Positions 26,095 to 34,683 of a stretch of DNA of 64,000 bases are shown piece after piece (position 1 is the stretch's first letter; the number at the start of each line of letters is the position of its first letter). The notes beneath the pieces are model-generated. The model was not told where the DNA came from, ran no database searches, and saw only the letters and a list, made by a program, of their open reading frames with translations. A program made the translations under genes and the position numbers. The DNA is from Phycisphaerae bacterium (GTDB lineage: Bacteria > Planctomycetota > Phycisphaerae > Phycisphaerales > UBA1924): positions 1-64,000 of the forward strand of contig JAUILU010000008.1 in NCBI GenBank assembly GCA_030432905.1, written 5' to 3'.

Positions 26095-27669
26095 ATGCCG
26101 ATGCAACTCAACAACACACTGACCCGTTCGCGCGAGCCGCTGATCCCTGCCGACCCGTCGCTGGTCACGTTCTACACCTGCGGCCCGACCGTCTACGACG
26201 ACGCGCACATCGGCAACTTCCGGTCGTTCCTCGCCGCGGACCTGCTCCGCCGATGGATCGAGAGCCCGCTCTGCCAGCTCCAGACAAGTGACGGCTCAGT
26301 GCACCAGGGCCCGCGCAAGGTCCGGCACATCATGAACATCACCGACGTCGGGCACATGACCGACGACGACCTCGCCGACGGTGGCGGCGAGGACAAGATG
26401 CAGGCCGCGACGAAGAGGCTGCTCGAACAGAAGAAGTCGGGCTCTGCGCACGCCGCGGCGGACGTGGACCCGCACGACCCGCGCGCGATCGCCTCGTTCT
26501 ACACCGAACGCTTCCTCGAAGATGCGCGGGCGCTCGGGCTGAAGGTCGCGATCGAGGCCAACGAGTCCGAAGCAAAGCGCCAAGAGCTGATGCCGAGGGC
26601 GACCGAGTCGATCGACGGCATGCGTGCGATGATCGAAGACCTCGCGGCCAAGGGCTACGCCTACCGCGCGGGCGACGCGGTCTACTTCGATGTGCAGAAG
26701 TACGACCGCTACGGCGAGCTCTCGGGCAACACGCTCGAGAAACTCCGCGGCGGCGCGGGCGGGCGCGTCGATGAATCGCACACCGCTGAGAAAAGATCCC
26801 CCGCCGACTTCCTGCTCTGGAAAGCCGACGAGTCGCACATCGTCCGCTGGCCCGGCCCGACGATCGACGGCCAGCAGATGGGCGAGGGCTACCCGGGCTG
26901 GCACATCGAGTGCTCGGTCATGGCGCGCGAGGCGCTCGGCGATGAGATCGACCTGCACTCGGGCGGCGAGGACAACATCTTCCCACACCACGAGTGCGAA
27001 CGAGCGCAGAGCTGCTGCGCTACGGGCAGCGACACCTTTGCGAGGCACTGGTTCCACGGCCGATTCCTGCAGGTCGAGGGCGAGAAAATGTCCAAGAGCA
27101 AGGGCAACTTCTTCACGCCACGCGACCTGTTCGCGCAGGGCCACGAGCCTGCGGCTGTTCGTCTTGAGCTGATCAAAACGCACTACCGCACAAACGCGAA
27201 CTTCACGCAGCAGGGCCTCAAGGACTCGGCCCGGACCGTCGCGCGGCTTCGCAAGATCGTCGAAGAGGGCAAGAGCAACCCGGGCGAGGCGAGCGACCCA
27301 TCGGTTGTTGAAGCGTTCGCGGCGGCGATGCACGACGACCTGAACATCGCCGAGGCGATCGGTGTGCTCGGCGCGTGGCGCAACAAGATCGAAAAGCCGA
27401 CCTCGGGCGATGCGGATGCGCTGCTGCAGATCGACGCGGTGCTCGGGCTGCTCGGGCTTGAGCAGGCCAAGTCAACCGAGACCGAGATCGGTGTGTTTCT
27501 TGATGGGCTGAGCCCCGACTCTGAGGTGGAGAGTTTGCTGGCAAGCCGCGCCGAGGCGCGCAAGGCCAAGGACTTTGCCAAGAGCGACGAGATCCGCGAC
27601 GAGCTGGCAGCCAGAGGATTCGTCATCAAGGACGTCGCCGGCGGCAAGGTCGAGGTTTCGCGGAAGTAA
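26095..27669 (+). CDS. cysS: Cysteinyl-tRNA synthetase
   Basis: 524 residues, slightly longer than the usual ~465. Class I signatures: zinc/cysteine-binding Cys29 in YTCGPTVYD, HIGN at 38-41 (the HIGH motif), and KMSKS at 331-335. GGEDNIFPHHECERAQS is the Cys-recognition region. Extra length lies in the insert after the HIGH helix (around residues 65-135). Starts ATG 26095 or 26101; a longer upstream frame overlaps corC and is rejected. It lies 19 bp after corC, probably in the same operon. Confidence 0.96.
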   Translation: MPMQLNNTLTRSREPLIPADPSLVTFYTCGPTVYDDAHIGNFRSFLAADLLRRWIESPLCQLQTSDGSVHQGPRKVRHIMNITDVGHMTDDDLADGGGEDKMQAATKRLLEQKKSGSAHAAADVDPHDPRAIASFYTERFLEDARALGLKVAIEANESEAKRQELMPRATESIDGMRAMIEDLAAKGYAYRAGDAVYFDVQKYDRYGELSGNTLEKLRGGAGGRVDESHTAEKRSPADFLLWKADESHIVRWPGPTIDGQQMGEGYPGWHIECSVMAREALGDEIDLHSGGEDNIFPHHECERAQSCCATGSDTFARHWFHGRFLQVEGEKMSKSKGNFFTPRDLFAQGHEPAAVRLELIKTHYRTNANFTQQGLKDSARTVARLRKIVEEGKSNPGEASDPSVVEAFAAAMHDDLNIAEAIGVLGAWRNKIEKPTSGDADALLQIDAVLGLLGLEQAKSTETEIGVFLDGLSPDSEVESLLASRAEARKAKDFAKSDEIRDELAARGFVIKDVAGGKVEVSRK

Positions 27670-27742
27670 CCCCCGCTCAATGCACGCCAGCGGACCCGCC
27701 GACGCCGACCCGCGCGCTCCGGTTCGCGTACCCTATGGCTTG

Positions 27743-29425
27743 ATGCCCGGACTGCCTCTGACAATCTGGAAGCTGGTCACGATCGACCTCTGGAAGCTGC
27801 TGATCCTGACGTCGGCGGTGCTGGTCGGGGTGATCTCCTTCGCGGTCACGATCGGGCCCCTGTCCGACGGCGAGCTGGCGCCGATCGACGCGATCCGGTT
27901 CATGCTCTTCGCCGCGGTCCCGATGCTGGCGTACGCGCTGCCGTTTGCCGCCGGGTTCGCGGCGACACTGATCTTCCACAGAATGTCACAGGACAACGAG
28001 CTGCTCGCGGCGCACGCGGGCGGCGTGAGCCACGGCCGAATCCTGGTGCCCGCGGTCGTCACGGGTCTCGTGCTCTCGGTCATCGTCGGGTTCATGTCCG
28101 ACCAGATCATCCCCCGGTTCCTCCGGAACATGGAATTGCTGATCACCGAGGACGTCGCCAAGCTCATGATCAGCCGGCTCGAGCGGGGCGAGACCATCGA
28201 GTTCGGCGGCAACTCGATCTACGCCGACACCGTTCAGTGGTTTGATCCGACGAAGCTCAAGTCGATCACCGACGCCAAAGACGGGTTCAGGCTGCATCGC
28301 GCGGCGTTTGCCAGCCTCGACAACGACAAACGGATGAAGGCGGGCTTCTCGTCCGAGGATGCCTACATCGTCATCAGGCAGGCCAGCGATTCGAACCGGG
28401 GGTCCGGCTCGATCGTCACGCTTGTTGCCGAGAACTACAACAGCTGGGGCGACGGGTACAACTTCGAGAGCTCGGATCGTCTCCGCTACGACTTCGCGGT
28501 GCCCGGCGCGTTCCGTGACGATCCGAAGTACTGGTCGTTCGGCGAGCTGAAAGAACTCAAGAAGAACCCCAAGCTGCTCGCGCAGGTCTGGGAGTGGCAC
28601 AAGAAAACCGCGTACCGGGCGGCGACGCTGGCGATGTTGCAGGACCTCCACCGGAACCTGCAGTCCAACGGCTCGGCCGAACTCCCGCTTGCCGACGGCG
28701 GGCGGATCGTCATCCATGGTGGCAAGCTCGGCGCCCTCGAATGGCTCAGCAGGCCCATCCTCCCAAGGCGGCAGGGCGAGCCGATCGTGGTCGAGCGCTA
28801 CTCAGATGACGGCCGCGTCTCGCGGTTTGTGGCCCAGAGCGCCGTCTTCAACGCGGACAAGGCCGAGTCGGAGGAAGTAGCCGCCGAGCACGTCACCGCG
28901 AAGATCGTTCTTGAGGAGGTCACCACGGGCAGTATCCAAAGCGGCGAAGGCGAAGAGGTCACCGGTCGGAGGCGGATGCAGACAATCACCGGCGTGCTGG
29001 CGTCCGAGGGCATGGATCTCGTCGGTGCGTACGAGCGGATGAGCCTCGCCGAGCTGCTGACCGAGACCGGTTTCGAGACCGGCGTCGGACGGGCCCTCGG
29101 TGAAGCGCAGTGGACCGCCGACAAAAAAGAACGAGAACTCCAGCGTGAGATCGTCTCCAAGACGCATCAGCGCCTGGCGATGAGCGCGGCGTGCTTCGTG
29201 ATGGTGCTGATCGGTGCGACGATGGCGATGAAGCTCCGAGACGCGTTGCCGCTGACCGTGTACCTGTGGGCGTTCATCCCCGCGCTGTCGTCGATTCTTG
29301 TGATCAGCACGGGCGAGCAGTTCGCCCAGCAGGTCGGCTGGCCCGGGCTGCTTCTGATGTGGGGCTCGGTCGCGGGGCTGCTCGTCTACGCGGGTGTGAC
29401 GTACAAGCAGGTGGCTCTGCGATGA
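27743..29425 (+). CDS. LptF/LptG-family LPS export permease, unusually long
   Basis: 560 residues from ATG 27743 (an ATG at 27680 is also in frame). The YjgP/YjgQ plan is visible: three N-terminal helices (LLILTSAVLVGVISFAV and following), the conserved ELLAAHAGGVSHGRILVPAV coupling-helix region, a large periplasmic part, and three C-terminal helices ending VAGLLVYAGVTYKQV. Typical LptF/G are ~360 residues; here the periplasmic jellyroll region is about 200 residues larger. The protein would form the LptB2FG transporter with the next gene and lptB at 41 kb. Confidence 0.86.
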   Translation: MPGLPLTIWKLVTIDLWKLLILTSAVLVGVISFAVTIGPLSDGELAPIDAIRFMLFAAVPMLAYALPFAAGFAATLIFHRMSQDNELLAAHAGGVSHGRILVPAVVTGLVLSVIVGFMSDQIIPRFLRNMELLITEDVAKLMISRLERGETIEFGGNSIYADTVQWFDPTKLKSITDAKDGFRLHRAAFASLDNDKRMKAGFSSEDAYIVIRQASDSNRGSGSIVTLVAENYNSWGDGYNFESSDRLRYDFAVPGAFRDDPKYWSFGELKELKKNPKLLAQVWEWHKKTAYRAATLAMLQDLHRNLQSNGSAELPLADGGRIVIHGGKLGALEWLSRPILPRRQGEPIVVERYSDDGRVSRFVAQSAVFNADKAESEEVAAEHVTAKIVLEEVTTGSIQSGEGEEVTGRRRMQTITGVLASEGMDLVGAYERMSLAELLTETGFETGVGRALGEAQWTADKKERELQREIVSKTHQRLAMSAACFVMVLIGATMAMKLRDALPLTVYLWAFIPALSSILVISTGEQFAQQVGWPGLLLMWGSVAGLLVYAGVTYKQVALR

Positions 29426-30540
29426 ATCTGCTCGACCGGTACATCGCGAGGCAGTACCTGCTCAACGTGATCATCCTGTACCTGATCCTGTTCGCGTTCA
29501 TCGTGACGATCGACGTGGCGGTCAACATCGACTGGCTCTGGCGCATCGCGGGCCGGCGGGAGGCACCCGACGGCGAGCCCGGCGTAATCAGGCAGGCCGT
29601 GGTCACCGCGTTGCTGATCGCCGACTACTGGTGGCCCAAGCTCTTGCAGCTCTTCAACATCATGCTCGGGCTCGTGCTGGCGGGCGCGATGGGGTTCACG
29701 TGCACGCAGATGGTCCGCCACCGCGAGTTTGTCGCGGTCCTCGCCTCGGGCCAGAGCCTGCGCCGCGTCGGCAGGCCGATCCTGTTCGTCGCTCTGCTGT
29801 TTACAGTCGTGGCTGCGGTGAACCAGGAAACCGTCCTGCCGCGGATCGCCCCGCTGCTCGCGCGCGAGCACGACGAGGCGGGCAAAAGGAACGTGGACAA
29901 GACCAACGTCTCGATGGTCCGCGACAACCAGGGCCGGCTTCTCTACGCGAGGATCTTCGACCCGGGCGACAACACGCTGACCGACTTCGAGCTGATCGAA
30001 CGCGACCCGGTCGGCCTCGCGGTCAAGAGAACACACGGCGCCTCGGCGTCGTGGGACGGCTCGGCGTGGGTCTGCCAGAACGCAACGATCGTGCCACTGA
30101 CCGGCGGCGGCGCCACACAGACCGGCGTGCCCGTCCGGTTCGAAACCGACCTCGACCCGATCTCACTCAACGTCCGCCAGTTCACAAGCTACAGCCAGTA
30201 CCTCAGCTGGCGGCAGCTCGGCCAGCTCCTGACCAAGACCGAGGGCGGCGACAAGAACGTCCGAGACAGACTCCAGAGGACACGCTTCGGGCGGATCTCG
30301 ATCGCGATGACCAACCTCATATCGCTCGTTCTGGTGATGCCGTTCTTCATCGTCCGCGTCCCGAGCAACATGGCATCGCAGTCGATCAAGGGCGCACCGA
30401 TCGCGATGATCGCTCTGATCGGGGGCACCGTCGGCGCGACGGCTCCGGTCGCGGGTGTCTCGCCGATTGTCTCTGTATTCATCCCTGTGATCGTGCTTTT
30501 GCCGCTTGCGATCGCCGTCGCGATGAGCCCCAAGACCTGA
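29422..30540 (+). CDS. LptF/LptG-family LPS export permease
   Basis: 372 residues, the standard length. It overlaps the preceding permease by 4 bp (ATGA). N-terminal LLDRYIARQYLLNVIILYLI and the coupling segment QMVRHREFVAVLASGQSLRR are typical, followed by a periplasmic domain and C-terminal helices (LVMPFFIVRVPSNM, IPVIVLLPLAIAVAM). It pairs with the longer homologue upstream to make the membrane part of the LPS transporter. Which is LptF and which LptG cannot be told by eye. Confidence 0.9.
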   Translation: MNLLDRYIARQYLLNVIILYLILFAFIVTIDVAVNIDWLWRIAGRREAPDGEPGVIRQAVVTALLIADYWWPKLLQLFNIMLGLVLAGAMGFTCTQMVRHREFVAVLASGQSLRRVGRPILFVALLFTVVAAVNQETVLPRIAPLLAREHDEAGKRNVDKTNVSMVRDNQGRLLYARIFDPGDNTLTDFELIERDPVGLAVKRTHGASASWDGSAWVCQNATIVPLTGGGATQTGVPVRFETDLDPISLNVRQFTSYSQYLSWRQLGQLLTKTEGGDKNVRDRLQRTRFGRISIAMTNLISLVLVMPFFIVRVPSNMASQSIKGAPIAMIALIGGTVGATAPVAGVSPIVSVFIPVIVLLPLAIAVAMSPKT

Positions 30541-30660
30541 CGCTCGCCGGGCAAAGCTTGTATACATAGTTCATCTTCGCCGTGAAGCTACGCGCCGGCC
30601 CGCCTGTCGGATACACTCTTACAGACGCGGCCTGGTTCTGGGTCGGTGAAAGGGCACGCC

Positions 30661-31947
30661 ATGGCTTCGGTCGTTTTTTACTTTCAGGTGCATCAGCCGT
30701 TCAGGCTCAAGCCGTACTCGGTTTTCGATGACCACCCCTTCTACTTCGACACCGACAAGAACAACGCGATCTGCCAGAAGGTCGCCGACAAGTGCTACCG
30801 CCCGATGAACCGCGTGCTGCTCGATCTCATCAAGGAGAACGACGGCAACTTCCGGTGCAGCTTCTCCATCTCGGGCGTCGCGATCGAGCAGTTCGAGACC
30901 TACGCGCCCGACGTGCTCGACCAGTTCAAGCAGCTGGCAGAGACCGGCTGCGTCGAGTTCCTCGCCGAGACCTCGCACCACTCGCTGAGCTTCCTGTACT
31001 CGCGCAAGGAGTTCGAGCGTCAGGTCGCGGCTCACACCGCCAAGATGGAAGAGCACTTCGGGCAGACGCCGACCGTGTTCCGCAACACCGAGCTTGTGTA
31101 CTCCAACGAGGTCGGCCACGCCGTGAGCCAGATTCTGGACAAAGACGGCAAGCCGCGATTCAAGGGCGTCTGCTGCGAGGGGTGGGACCACTACCTCGGG
31201 TTCCGCAAGCCCAGCTACGTCTACACGCCCCCGGGCGCACCGATCGGCGCGGGCAACAAGCCTCTTGGACTCCTGCTCAAAAACTACCGTCTGAGTGACG
31301 ACGTCGCGTTCCGCTTCAGCAACCGCGGCTGGACCGAGTGGCCCCTGTCAGCCGAGAAGTTCGCCGACTGGGTCAACAACGTCAACGGCGACGGCTTCCT
31401 CGTCAACCTATTCATGGACTACGAGACCTTCGGCGAGCACCAGTGGGCCGACACGGGCATCTTCGACTTCATGCGCGCCTTGCCCAAAGCGGTCTTCGAC
31501 TCCAACCCCGGGCAGAACCATTTCATCACGCCCTCGATGGCGCTCGATGAGTTCACGCCCGTCGGCGAGTACGACGTGCCCAACTACCTCAGCTGGGCCG
31601 ACACCGAACGCGACCTCTCGGCGTGGCTCGGCAACGCGATGCAGGCCAACGCCCTGCACGAGACGTACCGCATCGAGAGCGACGTCCGCAAGATCTACGA
31701 GGACAAGACCCTCTCCGCCGAGCAGCAGAAGAACGCGGCCCACCTCCTCGAGGACTGGCGCAAGCTAACCACGAGCGACCACTTCTACTACATGTGCACC
31801 AAGTACTGGGCCGACGGCGACGTCCACAAGTACTTCAGCCCCTACGACTCGCCCTACGACGCGTACATCAACTTCATGAACGTGCTCGACAACGTGCAGG
31901 CGAGGCTGGCTGAGTACGAGAAGCAGACGGTGACGGCGCTGAAATAA
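30661..31947 (+). CDS. Glycoside hydrolase family 57 (alpha-amylase/glucanotransferase-type)
   Basis: 428 residues. GH57 motifs: VVFYFQVHQPFRLKPY (motif I, HQP), GCVEFLAETSHHSLSF, nucleophile Glu144 in FRNTELVYSNE, and acid/base Asp253 in FMDYETFGEH. There is no signal peptide, so it acts on cytoplasmic alpha-glucans such as glycogen, cleaving or transferring alpha-1,4 links with retention. Start: ATG 30661 fits; a GTG at 30646 is less likely. No glycogen genes adjoin it. Confidence 0.93.
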   Translation: MASVVFYFQVHQPFRLKPYSVFDDHPFYFDTDKNNAICQKVADKCYRPMNRVLLDLIKENDGNFRCSFSISGVAIEQFETYAPDVLDQFKQLAETGCVEFLAETSHHSLSFLYSRKEFERQVAAHTAKMEEHFGQTPTVFRNTELVYSNEVGHAVSQILDKDGKPRFKGVCCEGWDHYLGFRKPSYVYTPPGAPIGAGNKPLGLLLKNYRLSDDVAFRFSNRGWTEWPLSAEKFADWVNNVNGDGFLVNLFMDYETFGEHQWADTGIFDFMRALPKAVFDSNPGQNHFITPSMALDEFTPVGEYDVPNYLSWADTERDLSAWLGNAMQANALHETYRIESDVRKIYEDKTLSAEQQKNAAHLLEDWRKLTTSDHFYYMCTKYWADGDVHKYFSPYDSPYDAYINFMNVLDNVQARLAEYEKQTVTALK

Positions 31948-31960
31948 GCGGAGCATCCGT

Positions 31961-32449
31961 GTGAGTACATACCCAGCTGTTCCTGCGCTCACCGGCAAGC
32001 ACAAACTCCGTCGCCTGCTGTGGGTCTCGGCCCTTTTGGTTGTCTGGGGCTGCACTCTGGTTGCCTTGCCAGATCTAGTTGAGAGGACTCGCGGAACGAC
32101 TTCTCACATTGCCCCTTACTACCTCTTGGTGCTATGTGCGTATCTGATGTACGCTTACGTTGCAACCCTTCTCAATGTTGAAATCGGTGACTGTCACGTT
32201 TCGGTAGCAATTTGGGCACGAACGAAACGCATCCCGCTCGAGTCAATCGGGTCGGTCAAAGCGGTCCGCTCCCATGGCAAGCTGAAGAAGATACTTCTTA
32301 GGGACAAAGCTACTCGACCGCTGGGATCGATCCCGATCATCCGCGGATCTCGGCGGATCGATCGAGCCGAGGAACTGCTCGCTGAACTCGAGAACTCCAT
32401 ACACCCGGCCGAGGAACCCTCGACCAGTATGGTCCCAGATCACAGTTAA
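31961..32449 (+). CDS. Small membrane protein, PH-like cytosolic part
   Basis: 162 residues from a GTG start with GGAG upstream. Two hydrophobic helices (LLWVSALLVVWGCTLVALP and YYLLVLCAYLMYAYVATLL) precede a beta-rich segment (CHVSVAIWARTKRIPLESIG, VKAVRSHGKLKKILLRDK), as in membrane proteins with a bacterial PH-like domain. Charged C-terminus. Function unknown. It is 13 bp after the GH57 gene. Confidence 0.72.
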   Translation: MSTYPAVPALTGKHKLRRLLWVSALLVVWGCTLVALPDLVERTRGTTSHIAPYYLLVLCAYLMYAYVATLLNVEIGDCHVSVAIWARTKRIPLESIGSVKAVRSHGKLKKILLRDKATRPLGSIPIIRGSRRIDRAEELLAELENSIHPAEEPSTSMVPDHS

Positions 32450-32531
32450 ACGGCGTTCCCGGGCACTGAAACATCATACTAGTGTTTCCTAACTATCTGT
32501 CAGCCCGGACTACCCCGGCGGAGGCACACCG

Positions 32532-33119
32532 ATGCTGTTTGGCAGTTCAGATCCTCTCTCGATGGTCGAGGCGGTGTTCCTAGCCGTGGTGCTCTACGGC
32601 GCACCATTGCTGTGCGTCGGCGTCTACCTGTTCTTCTCAAGGACTGCTCGCAAGCAGGCTAAACGCAAAGTCGGCGTGCCCGATCATGCCAACGCGCTCT
32701 TCGCGCTTCTGTTCTTCATCGCAGCGCCGTGGGCGGTGATCCACACGTCGCATCTGCCCCTTAAACACGCGCTGCTCGTCGTCTTGTTACCTGGTGTGAT
32801 CAGCTGCGCCATCATGGCGTGGCAATGGGAAAGCGCGAAACACGCTGTAAGGCTCGGTTTCGTCACGGTGCTCGTCGCAGTGATGAGCATTGTGCTCGAT
32901 CCGAGGGCGTTCGGCTCACCAATCATCGGAACCGGGCAAGACATGTTCTTTCTCGAACCGGTGTTCTGGCTGCTCGCGTACGGATTTATCGCAAGCCAGG
33001 CCGCCAGCTCGCACACACCCCGACCAGCCATCACCCACAGCTGCGTGAACTGCGGGTACTCAAGAGTCGGCCTGCAGGCCAACATCTGCCCCGAGTGCGG
33101 CGATGCATTCTTCGAATAG
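32532..33119 (+). CDS. Membrane protein with C-terminal zinc ribbon
   Basis: 195 residues with about four or five helices (VEAVFLAVVLYGAPLLCVGV, ALFALLFFIAAPWAVI and others). The C-terminus has CVNCGYSRVGLQANICPECG, a two-knuckle zinc ribbon resembling the ends of the 43-44 kb membrane proteins. The plan recurs in this window; the role is unknown. Convergent with gatB. Confidence 0.75.
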   Translation: MLFGSSDPLSMVEAVFLAVVLYGAPLLCVGVYLFFSRTARKQAKRKVGVPDHANALFALLFFIAAPWAVIHTSHLPLKHALLVVLLPGVISCAIMAWQWESAKHAVRLGFVTVLVAVMSIVLDPRAFGSPIIGTGQDMFFLEPVFWLLAYGFIASQAASSHTPRPAITHSCVNCGYSRVGLQANICPECGDAFFE

Positions 33120-33127
33120 ATAGGTGT

Positions 33128-34663
33128 CTACCCGATCTTCTTCGTCAGAATCTCTTTCACCAGCCGCGCGTCCGCCGACCCGCCCGACTTCTTCTTCACC
33201 TCGCCGATGAGCCGGCCGATGGCCGAGGCTTTGCCGCCCCGGATCTGTTCGACCATGCCCTGCTGCTCGGCGATGACCTCGTCGCACCACGCCTCGAGCT
33301 GGCCCGTGTCGGAGATCATGACCAGCCCCTCGCGCTCGGCGATCGTGCCGGGCGTGTCCTGGCAGAAGCACATCATCGAGACGATCTGGTCAGCGCTCTG
33401 CGCACCGACCATGCCCTCGTGGCGCATCACGACAAGCTCGGCGAGCCGCTTACTGTCAAGATTGAGCTTGCCGATCGGCACGCCCCGGTCGTTGGCGGCC
33501 TTGGCGACCGAGCGGATCATCAAGATCGACGCCTGCCGATCCGCGTCGCTCTCGGGGACGCCAGATTCCGCGGCGAGCGTGCGGGCGCCGTCGAACAAAC
33601 CCGAGGCCGACTTGCTCTCGGCGATCTGCTGCGCATCGCGTTCGCTCAGGCCATGCTTGTCGATGTACCGCCGCATCATCGCCATCGGCAGCTCGGGCAG
33701 TCTTGAGCGGACATCGCTCATCCACTTGTCGTCGATCACAACGGGCGCCAGGTCCGGCTCCGGGAAGAAGCGGTAGTCGAGCGCATCTTCTTTGCTGCGC
33801 TGGAGGACTGTGATTTGTTTCTCGTCGTCGAAGCCGTAGGTCGCTTTCATGCCGGGGCCGTGAGTTTCGCCGGTTTCGACCCACCGCCTCGGCTGCTCGG
33901 CGATCTCGTACGCCACCGCGCCGGCGAGCGAGCGGAACGAGTTGAGGTTCTTCACCTCGGCGACAGGTGTGAACACCTCGCTGCCGTCGATCAGTGTGAG
34001 CTTGCAGTTGATGTTGGGCTCGAACCGCATGTGTCCCCGCATCATCACGCCGCCGGTGGCGCCGATGGCTTTGCAGACCATGCGGATGTACCTGCCGTAC
34101 GCGACGGCTTCCTCGGGCGAGTGCATGTCGGGCTCGGAGACGATCTCAAGCAGAGGCGTGCCCGCGCGGTTGAGATCGACCAGCGAGTGGTCGCCGTCGT
34201 CGTGCACGAGCTTGCCCGCGTCTTCTTCGAGGTGTGCGCGCATGAGCCGGACGCGGTTCGTCGGTGCCGCAAAGTCGATGAACCCGCTCTCGTCCATCGT
34301 CGGCACTTCGACCACGCCCTCGGCGCACACCGGCAAGCCGAACTGACTCGTCTGGTACGCCTTGGGCAGATCCGGGTAGAAGTAACTCTTGCGGTCCCAC
34401 GTCGTCCGCTGGTTCAGTCGGCAGCCGAGCGCCATGCCGACGAGCATCGACAGCTCGACCGCCCTGCGGTTCATGACCGGCAGCGCCCCCGGCAGCGCGA
34501 GCACCACGCGGTCGGTCATCGTGTTTGGGTCGGCCTCGTCCGCGCCGGGCCTGGCGGTGCTCGGTGCGCGAGACAGTAGCTTCGTCTGCGTCGCCAGCTG
34601 GACATGGATCTCCATGCCGATGATCGGGTGGACGGCCTGAATGTCTTTGATCGAGCGTGTCAC
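33128..34663 (-). CDS. gatB: Asp-tRNA(Asn)/Glu-tRNA(Gln) amidotransferase subunit B
   Basis: 511 residues, slightly above the usual ~475. Signatures: IIGMEIHVQLATQTKLLS, LPGALPVMNRRAVEL, RKSYFYPDLPKAYQTSQF, LVDLNRAGTPLLEIVSEPD and RFEPNINCKLTL, then the YqeY-like C-terminal tail domain (GKASAIGRLIGEVKKKSGG). GatB activates the misacylated tRNA and receives ammonia from GatA in the transamidation route to Gln- or Asn-tRNA. gatA and gatC are not adjacent. Confidence 0.96.
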   Translation of the reverse strand: MTRSIKDIQAVHPIIGMEIHVQLATQTKLLSRAPSTARPGADEADPNTMTDRVVLALPGALPVMNRRAVELSMLVGMALGCRLNQRTTWDRKSYFYPDLPKAYQTSQFGLPVCAEGVVEVPTMDESGFIDFAAPTNRVRLMRAHLEEDAGKLVHDDGDHSLVDLNRAGTPLLEIVSEPDMHSPEEAVAYGRYIRMVCKAIGATGGVMMRGHMRFEPNINCKLTLIDGSEVFTPVAEVKNLNSFRSLAGAVAYEIAEQPRRWVETGETHGPGMKATYGFDDEKQITVLQRSKEDALDYRFFPEPDLAPVVIDDKWMSDVRSRLPELPMAMMRRYIDKHGLSERDAQQIAESKSASGLFDGARTLAAESGVPESDADRQASILMIRSVAKAANDRGVPIGKLNLDSKRLAELVVMRHEGMVGAQSADQIVSMMCFCQDTPGTIAEREGLVMISDTGQLEAWCDEVIAEQQGMVEQIRGGKASAIGRLIGEVKKKSGGSADARLVKEILTKKIG

Positions 34664-34683
34664 GCCCGGATCGTACCGCGTCG

